Notes under the pieces: model-generated | Database searches by the model: none | What the model was told of the DNA's origin: nothing | Seen by the model: the letters and a program-made list of their open reading frames with translations, nothing else | Position numbers and translations under genes: made by a program | From: CADEDH01 sp039201605 | GTDB taxonomy: Bacteria; Actinomycetota; Acidimicrobiia; Acidimicrobiales; SZUA-35 | Length of the DNA: 64,000 bases | Direction of reading: 5' to 3' | Assembly (NCBI GenBank): GCA_039201605.1 | Contig: JBCCRO010000001.1 | Span: forward strand, 1 to 64,000 | In this document: piece by piece, positions 1 to 6,746 of the stretch | How positions within the stretch are numbered: the stretch's first letter is position 1 | How the letters are laid out: each line of letters begins with the position of its first letter

Positions 1-489
1 GCCATAGATCTCATCGGCTTCCTGTCCCGTGAGATCCGTCTCGCGGCCGTCTGAATACTGGGCCTGATCGCGGTAGCGGATCATGTTCACCATGTAGAAC
101 GGTTCGCCGTCGTCGTCTGGGTCCTCCAGGAACGCAAGGAGTTCGCTCGTGTTCGCCTCGCCCATCTGCACGCCGAACCGGGGGGCTTCGTCGTCGGAGA
201 GCCGAACGGTGGTGATCGGCGAGGTCGGCTCGTCGGGAGCGGGCAGGTCAGGTGCGGCCGTCGTATCCGTGGTCGGTGCTGCCGTGGTCGGTGCTGTCGT
301 GGTGGTCGGCTGGGTGGTGGACGTCAGCTCCTGGGCCTCTGGAACCTCGGCGGTCTCGGAAGCGGCTGCGTCAGTCTCCTCACCCCCTCCGCATGCTGCG
401 AGGATGAGGGCCATCGCAGTGACCGTGGCGATCGCGTTCCGCCTCGCACGTTTCTTTCCTGTCGGTGTGATCGTTCGCGGTGTGTTCAT
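1..489 (-). CDS. Lipoprotein with DUF1330-like domain, truncated by window edge
   Basis: The reading frame runs from an ATG at 489 to the window edge, giving 163 residues with the C-terminus missing. It has a basic N-terminus, a short hydrophobic stretch and a lipobox-like ALILAACGG at about residues 28-36, so it is probably lipidated and exported. A Thr/Pro/Ala-rich spacer follows (about 55-90). The visible end contains FYMVNMIRYRDQAQYSDGRE and ends TGQEADEIYG. This resembles the start of DUF1330/ferredoxin-like (dimeric alpha-beta barrel) proteins, which often read MVNLLRF...YADGR. A palindrome at 547-564 lies upstream. The lipoprotein call is firm; the domain call is tentative because the domain is cut. 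Confidence 0.7.
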   Translation of the reverse strand, partial: MNTPRTITPTGKKRARRNAIATVTAMALILAACGGGEETDAAASETAEVPEAQELTSTTQPTTTTAPTTAAPTTDTTAAPDLPAPDEPTSPITTVRLSDDEAPRFGVQMGEANTSELLAFLEDPDDDGEPFYMVNMIRYRDQAQYSDGRETDLTGQEADEIYG

Positions 490-546
490 GCCCTGATCAT
501 CAGTCGCAGGGGGCCGCCTCGAATCCCACTGCGGGAGGCCACGCGT

Positions 547-564
547 CTACTCCCTGTGGAGTAG
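547..564. promoter_or_regulatory. Perfect 18-bp palindrome upstream of the lipoprotein gene
   Basis: CTACTCC and GGAGTAG are 7-bp inverted repeats separated by CTGT. The element sits about 58 bp upstream of the lipoprotein ATG (489), in the 223-bp gap between two minus-strand genes. Size and position suit a dimeric repressor or MerR-type operator; an RNA hairpin is the alternative. No cognate regulator is adjacent in the visible sequence. Confidence 0.4.
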
Positions 565-712
565 CCGTCGTACCGATACGCCACTGGCACGACCACGAAG
601 GCATCGACCACGACGGCCCGTTGCCAATCCGCCGTCGCCTTTTGGCCCGTTGACGGGCTTGGTCTCAGGGGCTCAGATCGGCGCTCCGGCCGTCATCGGC
701 CCGAGACCGGGC

Positions 713-2071
713 TCAGGTCGTCGCCGAGAGAGCGGCGGCGCGCTGTCGCTTGAGGCGGACGGGGCGGGCGTCGCTGTCGACGGCTCCACGTTCCAGGGCC
801 CGGAGATGCCCGGACACGGTCAGGGCGGCCACCACCAGCATCATCCACCCCAGCGAGTTGGCGGTCATGCCCGACTCGGTGATCGAGATCAGCAGCGTCA
901 TGGTGAGGAACACCAGCGGCCAGAGGCCGACGGCGCCGTTCATGCTGCTCGCCACCCGCACCGCCCGGGTCAGCGAGCGGAAGTAGAGGACGAGGAACAG
1001 CAGCACGCCGAACACGCCGATGTCGAGCCAGATCTGGAGTAGGGCGTTGTGGGCGTGGCTGGGGTCCCACGGGTTCTGGATCCACACGTCGTGGACGGGG
1101 CTGAAGTAGCCGCCGAAGGCGGCGTCGTAGCCGTAGCCGAGCAGTGGGCTCTCCCACATGACGACCAGCAGATCCTCCCAGAGGGGGACCCGGCCGGTGA
1201 GCGACACGTCCTTGTCGAGCCAGTCGGCCAGGAGGGCGATGTTGGCGGTGGCGAAGGCCACGGCGAAGATCCCGCTGCCGATGAAGCCGACCATTACCGC
1301 CCCGGGCAGGGTTCGGCCGCTGCGGAACAGCTGGAAGAAGGCGATGGCGGCGGTGGGTACGATGGCGGCCACCAGCATCGTCTTCGACTGCGAACCCCAC
1401 AGCAACACGGCGTGCATGGCGATGGCGGCGAAGAAGAGCGGACGTCCGCCCCGCCACTCCCGCCCGGCGATGATCAGCACCGGGATCGACAGGGCGGTGA
1501 TGAAGCCGAGGGCGTTCTTCTGGCTGAAGACCCCGGTCCACAGCCCGTCGTCGTCGATGCCGTAGACCGGCAGGGCGAGGACGAACAGCAGGTTGAGCAC
1601 GGCGCTGATCGAGAACATGACCGCCAGCAGGCGCACGATCTGGTCGAGGCTGAACCGCATCACCAGGTAGGTGGCGTAGAGGGTGACGGCGGTGAAGATG
1701 ATGGCCGCCTTCACCGTCTCGATCCGGTCGGCCGACCACAGCGACGACACCAGGACCAGGCCGGTGAACCAGAACACCGTCGGCTCGAGCTTGATCGTCT
1801 CGATCAGCAGGTTGAAGTAGCCGGCCACCCGGATGAAGGCGATGCCGATCAGGCCGAGGGTGGCGACGATGTAGATCGGGTTCGAGGCCGGCCCGTCCTC
1901 GCTGGAGGCCACGAACCAGGCGTTGGGGGTGAAGTGGAACACGATAAAGGTCGTGAGTACCACCAGGACCCGCTCGGTGAAGCTGGGGAGCGGGATGCCC
2001 GCCACCTCGACGGCCGGCTGATCGGGTCGGAGCCGCAGGGGCGAGATGTGTGGCGCAGCTTCGTCAAGCAC
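713..2071 (-). CDS. O-antigen ligase / Wzy-like polysaccharide polymerase
   Basis: This 452-residue polytopic membrane protein has about 11 predicted membrane spans and fits the O-antigen ligase (PF04932) family. Proteins of this family join lipid-linked glycan chains, or polymerise repeat units, on the outer face of the membrane. The large loop carries the family-typical SLTGRVPLWE and GYGYDAAFGG, then SHAHNALLQIWLDIGVFG; the conserved Arg and His in these segments are the expected active-site elements. The cytoplasmic tail is Arg/Lys-rich. The start is GTG at 2071 without an obvious ribosome binding site, so it could lie slightly downstream. A glycan operon lies at 4979-8324, so a shared surface polymer is possible but not shown. 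Confidence 0.8.
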   Translation of the reverse strand: MLDEAAPHISPLRLRPDQPAVEVAGIPLPSFTERVLVVLTTFIVFHFTPNAWFVASSEDGPASNPIYIVATLGLIGIAFIRVAGYFNLLIETIKLEPTVFWFTGLVLVSSLWSADRIETVKAAIIFTAVTLYATYLVMRFSLDQIVRLLAVMFSISAVLNLLFVLALPVYGIDDDGLWTGVFSQKNALGFITALSIPVLIIAGREWRGGRPLFFAAIAMHAVLLWGSQSKTMLVAAIVPTAAIAFFQLFRSGRTLPGAVMVGFIGSGIFAVAFATANIALLADWLDKDVSLTGRVPLWEDLLVVMWESPLLGYGYDAAFGGYFSPVHDVWIQNPWDPSHAHNALLQIWLDIGVFGVLLFLVLYFRSLTRAVRVASSMNGAVGLWPLVFLTMTLLISITESGMTANSLGWMMLVVAALTVSGHLRALERGAVDSDARPVRLKRQRAAALSATT

Positions 2072-2279
2072 AGGGGGAAAGGGTACCCGGTGGTCTGCCC
2101 CGGTGGGAGTCGGATCTTGCTCACGATGGCTGCTGGGTGGACGGCCATCCGGCCCACCGGAGTCGGGCGCGAGTCGACTTCATTGCAGTCACCCGGAGCG
2201 CCGTCGTCACCGGGTAGGGTCCGGCCCGCACACAGGCGCGGACAGCGTCGTCCGCCCATGAACCGACCTGGAGACGACC

Positions 2280-2657
2280 ATGATGCAGTGGCTTGACGGC
2301 GAGCGACCCGGCGGCTGGGCGAAGTCCCGCTTCTCCAACGGGCAGTGTTCGTGCGTCGAGTTCCGGCAGCAGGGGCCGACGATGTGGATCCGCGACAGCA
2401 AGGATCTGCGCCACCCCGACGTCGATCCGGCCGCGGTGCCGATGATCGCGGTGCCGGTCGAGGTGTTCGCCGCCTGGGCCGAGGCGGTGCGGGATCGGCC
2501 CCTGCCCCTGATCGTCGGCCCCCTGCTCACCTCGGCCGACGCCGACGGTGGCGCCACCGTGACCCACGAGTCGTCGCAGGTCGCCCTCACCTACACCGCC
2601 GACGAGTGGTCGGCGTTCGTGGCCGGGGTCGAGGTCGACGGCTTCGTCGGCGTCTGA
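2280..2657 (+). CDS. DUF397 protein with an internal insertion
   Basis: The 125-residue protein carries the two conserved halves of DUF397: WAKSRFSNGQCSCVEF with WIRDSKD near the N-terminus, and ALTYTADEWSAFVAGVEVDGF at the C-terminus. Typical DUF397 proteins are about 60-70 residues and join these directly. Here about 50 residues intervene, and part of the insert (VPVEVFAAWAEAVRD) resembles a second copy of the C-terminal helix. DUF397 proteins are normally encoded beside XRE-DUF5753 (WhiJ-type) regulators in actinobacteria and act with them by a poorly defined mechanism. Such a regulator lies at 3515, but a sigma-like gene on the other strand intervenes. GGAG six bases before ATG 2280 supports the start; a TAGGGT -10-like hexamer lies at 2215-2220. 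Confidence 0.75.
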   Translation: MMQWLDGERPGGWAKSRFSNGQCSCVEFRQQGPTMWIRDSKDLRHPDVDPAAVPMIAVPVEVFAAWAEAVRDRPLPLIVGPLLTSADADGGATVTHESSQVALTYTADEWSAFVAGVEVDGFVGV

Positions 2658-2723
2658 CCCCGTTCGCCGCCACCCGCCGGGCCGGGCGATCGCTGTGCTC
2701 GCCCGCCCGACGTGTTCGAAGCC

Positions 2724-3242
2724 TCAGTCGTCCTGCTCGTCCAGGGTCAGGCGCAGCACCCGACGCCACGTGTCCCGCATCTTGCGGATCTCGTAGCGAC
2801 TGGTGTCCATCGTCCGCTCGGCCTCGGCCAGGGTCTGACCGGCGAGCAGCAGCTCGAAGAAGTGCACGTCCCGTCGGGTGAGCGTGATCCGGTGGCGGCG
2901 GCACGTCTCGGCGATCGCCACCCGCAGCAGCCGGAGGTCGGTCGTGTTGGTCGAGCCGGTCGGTGGCCGACTGCGATCCTCACCCACGGTCTGTTCCCGA
3001 CGCCGTGAACGGCCCTCGGAGCGGAGCAGGGAGTAGGCCTCGGACTTGATGACCTGCTCGATGTGTCCCACCGCCCGCTGGGCCGGGGGCAGCCGACTCC
3101 ACTTCATCGCCGCCAGCGACACCACGTCCTCGGCGTGGTGCTCGTGGCCGACGAGGCGCCGTCGGGCCAGCCAGACCAGTCGCTGATACTCGCCCGTCGT
3201 ACTCAGGTCGGGCCAGGGGTGCGGTGTGTGGGCGTTCGCCAT
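2724..3242 (-). CDS. ECF-like sigma factor (divergent member)
   Basis: This 172-residue protein has the outline of a two-domain sigma-70 factor. Residues about 18-85 (EYQRLVWLARRRLVGHEH, AEDVVSLAAMKW, then HIEQVIKSEAYSLLRSEGRSR) match sigma region 2 in pattern, including the acidic AEDV core. Residues about 112-165 form a possible helix-turn-helix resembling region 4 (LLAGQTLAEAERTMDTS...IRKMRDTWRRVL). The similarity is weak, and a non-sigma DNA-binding role is possible. AAGGAG seven bases before ATG 3242 supports the start. It is divergent from the XRE gene and converges on the DUF397 gene with a 66-bp gap. No anti-sigma gene is adjacent. Confidence 0.55.
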   Translation of the reverse strand: MANAHTPHPWPDLSTTGEYQRLVWLARRRLVGHEHHAEDVVSLAAMKWSRLPPAQRAVGHIEQVIKSEAYSLLRSEGRSRRREQTVGEDRSRPPTGSTNTTDLRLLRVAIAETCRRHRITLTRRDVHFFELLLAGQTLAEAERTMDTSRYEIRKMRDTWRRVLRLTLDEQDD

Positions 3243-3407
3243 GCTCGTCTCCTTCCGTCGTGCACCGGTCGGCCGTGGCCGACGGTTGCGGACCGTGTGG
3301 CCCGTGCTGGTTGTGCGGAAGCCGCCGTTGGCTTGAGCCTCGTCAGATGACTCGTCTCGGCGTTGAGTGTGGGGTCGCCTTACTTGGCTGTCCCCTCAGT
3401 CAAGACT

Positions 3408-3419
3408 GGTTACGTAACC
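3408..3419. promoter_or_regulatory. XRE operator candidate, distal copy
   Basis: GGTTACGTAACC is a perfect 12-bp palindrome in the 272-bp divergent region between the sigma-like gene and the XRE-DUF5753 gene. A second copy lies exactly 20 bp downstream, about two helical turns, placing both on one DNA face. The pair is the most probable binding site of the adjacent XRE protein or of the sigma-neighbour system; this is inferred from position. Confidence 0.6.
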
Positions 3420-3427
3420 CTGTCAAT

Positions 3428-3439
3428 GGTTACGTAACT
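3428..3439. promoter_or_regulatory. XRE operator candidate, proximal copy overlapping -35 zone
   Basis: GGTTACGTAACT contains the palindrome GTTACGTAAC at 3429-3438. A -10-like TACGCT lies at 3457-3462, so the -35 element would fall at about 3434-3439, inside this copy. Occupancy should therefore block or modulate the promoter reading into the XRE gene (ATG 3515), consistent with autoregulation. Confidence 0.55.
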
Positions 3440-3514
3440 ATTTCCGTCACTTGAGCTACGCTGTGTCGACCCAGGACGAACACCGGGAAGACCGGGAGAG
3501 GAGGGGAGAGGCTC

Positions 3515-4375
3515 ATGTCGACAACGGCGCCCTGGTTGGCCCGGTGGGAGCTGTCGCTGCAGCTCCGGGACCGACGCAAGAACCTCGGGATGGACGTCAA
3601 GACCATCACCTCCTCGCTCGGCTTCACCCGCAACTACTGGTCGGCGGTGGAGAACAATCGCACCGTGTTGTCGACCGACAAGCTCGAGTCGCTCGTCGAG
3701 CTGTTCGAATTCACCCCGGCCGAGGCCGACCACCTCCGGCACCTGCGGGACGTGGCCCGGCAGCGGGAGTGGGTGGCCCAGTTCTCGGCCGTGCTCGGCG
3801 ATGAGATGAAGCGCTTCTACGGCCTGGAGGTGGGGGCCCGCAAGATCGTGTCGTGGGAGAGCATGCTGATCACCGGTCTTCTCCAGACCGAGGACTACGC
3901 CCGGTCGACGATCCTGACCGACCCCGGGGTCACGGCCACCCGGGCCGAGCAGCTGGTCCAGGTCCGGCTGCGCCGCCAACAGCGGCTGCGGGCGACCGAG
4001 CCGTTGGAACTGACGGCGGTGATGAGCGAGGCGGCGCTGTGCCAGGAGACCGGCGGGCGACCGGTGCTGCGCAACCAGCTGCTCCACCTGGTGCGAATGG
4101 GGGAGGAGCTGGCCCCCAGCCTGGAGATTCGGATCGTGCCGTTCCGGGCCTCGCTCGGCGCCCTCGGGGGCGCAACCCGCCACCTCTTCCACTTCGACAG
4201 CCCCCACCTGCCGTCGATGGCCTGGCAGGAGCACATGGCCACCATCGACAGCTTCGAGGAGGGCACCGAGCGGTTCGAGCAGCTGAGCATTTCCACCTCC
4301 CGCGCCCTGGCGATGAGCCTTGATCGCAACGATTCGCTGGCCCTCATCGCCGAGCGGGCGGCGGCGCTGGCGTAG
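3515..4375 (+). CDS. XRE-family regulator with DUF5753 domain (WhiJ-type)
   Basis: The 286-residue protein has an N-terminal XRE helix-turn-helix (about residues 14-67; LGFTRNYWSAVENNRT is the recognition region) followed by a DUF5753 domain (about 100-283). That domain shows typical segments: AREWVAQF-like RQREWVAQF, YGLEVGARKIVSWESMLITG, LLQTEDYAR, VRLRRQQRL, HLVRMGEEL and IRIVPF. Family members pair with DUF397 proteins and control development or secondary metabolism in streptomycetes. A strong Shine-Dalgarno (AGGAGGGGAG) precedes ATG 3515. Two GTTACGTAAC palindromes upstream are probable operators. The DUF397 gene at 2280 is the likely partner although not adjacent. Confidence 0.9.
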   Translation: MSTTAPWLARWELSLQLRDRRKNLGMDVKTITSSLGFTRNYWSAVENNRTVLSTDKLESLVELFEFTPAEADHLRHLRDVARQREWVAQFSAVLGDEMKRFYGLEVGARKIVSWESMLITGLLQTEDYARSTILTDPGVTATRAEQLVQVRLRRQQRLRATEPLELTAVMSEAALCQETGGRPVLRNQLLHLVRMGEELAPSLEIRIVPFRASLGALGGATRHLFHFDSPHLPSMAWQEHMATIDSFEEGTERFEQLSISTSRALAMSLDRNDSLALIAERAAALA

Positions 4376-4400
4376 GCGGCCCGGGGCTAGGGTCGACGCC

Positions 4401-4730
4401 ATGACGGGGTCCGATCTGGTCTGCGCCCGGTGCGGCGAGGACGACGATCTGCGGGGCGAGCAGATCGACGGCGACATCACCATCACCTGTCAGGTCTGCG
4501 GCCTGGTGTGGGTGCGAGACCTCACCCCGCGCTGCGATCGATGCGGCTCTGACGAGGTGAGAGCCGCCTTCCAGTCGATCCTCGACAAGTCCCGGGGCAC
4601 CCAGCTGTCGATCCAGTCGGTCCGGCTCGTCCACCTCTGCCCCCACTGCGAGCCCGACCGGCTCGAGGCCTACATCAAGTCGAACACCCCTATCCCGCCC
4701 GACGAGCTGCCCGTCACCCCCAAGGACTAG
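4401..4730 (+). CDS. Zinc-ribbon protein with four CxxC motifs
   Basis: This 109-residue protein contains eight cysteines arranged as four CxxC knuckles at residues 8/11, 30/33, 45/48 and 80/83, enough for two structural zinc ribbons. The spacing CARC...CQVCG and CDRCG...CPHC supports two tandem rubredoxin-like ribbons. I do not recognise a named family. ATG 4401 lies 25 bp after the XRE stop; an upstream in-frame ATG at 4320 would overlap the XRE gene and add only a low-quality Arg-rich segment. Co-transcription with the XRE gene is likely. Nucleic-acid or protein binding is plausible but unproven. Confidence 0.7.
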   Translation: MTGSDLVCARCGEDDDLRGEQIDGDITITCQVCGLVWVRDLTPRCDRCGSDEVRAAFQSILDKSRGTQLSIQSVRLVHLCPHCEPDRLEAYIKSNTPIPPDELPVTPKD

Positions 4731-4860
4731 TTCGGCCGGCATCGGGGCGCCGACCACCGGGCGATGCCGACCGGGATCGGCGCCGACGCCACTCCGACGA
4801 CATCCAGCGCGCTGCTTGGCCCCCGTCGTCGGGGTGCGTGGCCAACGTCCGGTCGATCGT

Positions 4861-4866
4861 TAGGCT
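4861..4866 (+). promoter_or_regulatory. -10-like hexamer ahead of the glycan operon
   Basis: TAGGCT lies 118 bp upstream of ATG 4979, in the only sizeable gap (4731-4978) before the three-gene operon ending at 8324. It matches actinobacterial TANNNT -10 elements; no good -35 is visible. Low-confidence promoter. Confidence 0.25.
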
Positions 4867-4960
4867 CCACCGAAACCCGTGCTGCCCTCCCGCCGCCGGC
4901 CGACAACTGGATCGCTGAGTTGAGAACGACCCCGCCGCGTCACGTTCATCGTCAGCTCGT

Positions 4961-4976
4961 CGCCCCCCAGGGGGCG
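4961..4976 (+). promoter_or_regulatory. Hairpin covering the ribosome binding site
   Basis: CGCCCCC-CA-GGGGGCG is a perfect inverted repeat ending two bases before ATG 4979. The right arm supplies the G-rich sequence that would act as Shine-Dalgarno, so in RNA it could pair with the left arm and limit initiation. A realistic fold keeps five or more GC pairs with a four-base loop. It may only reflect base composition. Confidence 0.35.
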
Positions 4977-4978
4977 CG

Positions 4979-5533
4979 ATGAGCATTGCCTCACCCCCTT
5001 CCGGGAATCGACAACACGCCATGGAGCTCATCCGCCTGGCCGGTCGACGGGCCCGGCTGGCCCAGGACGCCGTCCGGGCCGAGGACCAGCCGCCGGCCCC
5101 CGTCGTCCGTGGCGCAGATGCCGATGCCGATGCTGAGCCGCCGGCGACGGCGACCGACGCCGCACCGCCGGAGGCCGACGCGGTGGACGTCGAGATGTCG
5201 ATCCACCTGGAGAGCGTGGCCTCGATGTACGCCCCGGTCACCGACCCCGACCTGCCGTCGCCGGCCCGGACCAACACCAACCTGCGCCACTACCTGGCCG
5301 CCGCCATGGACACCCAGCCCGGCTTCGGCGCCCCACCCTCCGGCGGTCCCCGGTGGCGATCCCGCCTGCGTCGTCTAGCCGGCGGCCCACCTCGTCAGGA
5401 CGATTACAACGCCGCCGTGCTGCACGTGCTCCACCAGCTCGATCACCGCACCCGGATGCAGGAGCAACGCATCACCGCTCTCGAGGCCCGTCTGGCCGTG
5501 GCCGAGGGCCGTCGACGGGGGGAGCGGTCATGA
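4979..5533 (+). CDS. Uncharacterised protein of glycan operon, coiled-coil C-terminus
   Basis: The 184-residue product has an Ala/Asp-rich, probably disordered N-terminal half, a short conserved-looking segment (about 75-125, MSIHLESVASMYAPVTD...) and a C-terminal amphipathic stretch (about 140-180: DYNAAVLHVLHQLDHRTRMQ...). The C-terminal stretch resembles the helical segment that often precedes methyltransferases and glycosyltransferases in polysaccharide clusters. There is no signal peptide or membrane segment. Its TGA overlaps the ATG of the glycosyltransferase (ATGA at 5530), indicating coupling. It could be a scaffold for the downstream enzymes, whose kinase fusion also starts with a coiled coil. 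I do not recognise the family. Confidence 0.6.
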   Translation: MSIASPPSGNRQHAMELIRLAGRRARLAQDAVRAEDQPPAPVVRGADADADAEPPATATDAAPPEADAVDVEMSIHLESVASMYAPVTDPDLPSPARTNTNLRHYLAAAMDTQPGFGAPPSGGPRWRSRLRRLAGGPPRQDDYNAAVLHVLHQLDHRTRMQEQRITALEARLAVAEGRRRGERS

Positions 5534-6744
5534 CCGCCCGGCCCCGGGTGGCCGTGGTGAAACCCCACTTCGGGGCCAACGGTGGCTTCGAACGCCACCT
5601 CGCCGCCATCATCGGCGGCCTCCGGGAGCGGGGCTGGGACATCAGCCTCGTCCAAACCGATGGCTTCCCCAGCGCCGAGGTGCTCTACGGGTTCACCGTC
5701 GAGGGCCGCCTACAGGAACAGCACCACGAGTTCTTCCGCTACCTGGCCCTCCTCGAACAGGTCCAGCAGCTGCGGCTGTCCCACTACGACGCCGTGATCG
5801 CCACCCAGCCCCCGACGTTCATGGTGCCCCACCACCGCAAGATCGCCATCTTCTACCACCAGGCCCGGCACTTCTACGACCTGTCCGACCTGTTCGTCGA
5901 GGGCGGCTTCGTCGACGGCGAGGTCCATGCCGCCGCCGTGGCCGAGGTGCAGGCGGTGGAGGCCGAGGGCGTCACCGACGTGCGCCGATGGCTGGCCGGT
6001 TCGGTCGAGGCGGCGGCTCGGCTGGAGACGTACTGGTCGGTGCCCACCGAGCGGATCGAGATCCACCACGCCCCGCCCACCTCGTGGCCCGATCGGGTCA
6101 GCCCTCACCGGGGCGACGGGCCCGTGGTCAACGTCGGCCGAGTCGAGTGGCCGAAGCGGTGCGAGCTGTTCGTCAACGCCGTCCACCATCTCAAGCACGA
6201 GCGGCAGGCCCACGTCGTCGGCGACGGGAGTCGCCTCGACGCGGCCAAGGCGCTCGACGTGCATCTCCACGCCGACCCCGAGCTGGCGGCGCGCGACGGG
6301 CGACCCGAACCGTGGCTCGACCAGGTGAAGGCCCGTCCCCGATGGGTGGCCGACGCCGAGGCCGCCCTGAGCGGTCGGGTGGTGTTCGAGGGCAACGTCT
6401 CCAACCAGCGCCGCGACCTCCTGTACGAGGAGGCGTCGGTCGTCGTGGCCCCCGCCTACCGGGAGGACTACGGCCTCACCGCCATCGAGGCCATGGTCCG
6501 GGCCCGTCCGGTGGTGGTGTGCGAGGACGGCGGAGGTCTCACCGAACTGGTGGCCGACGGCGTGTCCGGCCTCGTCGTCGAGCCCCGGGCCGAGGCCATG
6601 GCCGAGGGCATCGACCGCCTTGTCGGCGACCCCCATCTCGCGGCCAGGCTCGGAGCCGCCGGCCGCGAGGCCGTGCTCGACATCTCCCTGGATCAGGCGG
6701 TCTCCCAGGTGGAGGCGACGCTGAACGCCGTGCTGGAGGGCTGA
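5530..6744 (+). CDS. GT4-family glycosyltransferase
   Basis: This 404-residue retaining glycosyltransferase has the GT-B two-Rossmann layout. The N-terminal domain opens VAVVKPHFGANGGFERHLA, containing the glycine-rich acceptor-side loop. The C-terminal donor domain has VNVGRVEWPKR, VVFEGNVSN and VVVAPAYREDYGLTAIEAM, where the E-x7-E pair binds the nucleotide sugar. It lacks membrane spans and probably acts on the cytoplasmic membrane face. ATG 5530 is coupled to the gene before it, and the WbdD-like fusion starts three bases after its stop. Donor and acceptor cannot be read from sequence. Confidence 0.88.
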   Translation: MTARPRVAVVKPHFGANGGFERHLAAIIGGLRERGWDISLVQTDGFPSAEVLYGFTVEGRLQEQHHEFFRYLALLEQVQQLRLSHYDAVIATQPPTFMVPHHRKIAIFYHQARHFYDLSDLFVEGGFVDGEVHAAAVAEVQAVEAEGVTDVRRWLAGSVEAAARLETYWSVPTERIEIHHAPPTSWPDRVSPHRGDGPVVNVGRVEWPKRCELFVNAVHHLKHERQAHVVGDGSRLDAAKALDVHLHADPELAARDGRPEPWLDQVKARPRWVADAEAALSGRVVFEGNVSNQRRDLLYEEASVVVAPAYREDYGLTAIEAMVRARPVVVCEDGGGLTELVADGVSGLVVEPRAEAMAEGIDRLVGDPHLAARLGAAGREAVLDISLDQAVSQVEATLNAVLEG

Positions 6745-6746
6745 CG

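Noticed and set aside
89..93. Lysine in SGSGKA (residues 89-94) of the pseudo-kinase as a P-loop (protein coordinates; gene at 36595-39369)
   Set aside because: It lacks the following Ser/Thr and precedes the AYRQLR helix, so it is not at the P-loop position of BY-kinases.
149..496. Plus-strand ORF of Val/Ala/Gly-rich protein
   Set aside because: It is the complement of the minus-strand lipoprotein gene, which has a signal peptide, lipobox and recognisable domain start.
641..660. GCCCGT-TG-ACGGGC hairpin as terminator of the O-antigen ligase gene
   Set aside because: The loop is too small, it is over 50 bases past the stop, and no supporting tract follows on the minus strand.
4764..4982. 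Small plus-strand ORF before the glycan operon
   Set aside because: No ribosome binding site, poor composition, spans a likely promoter and has no recognisable features.
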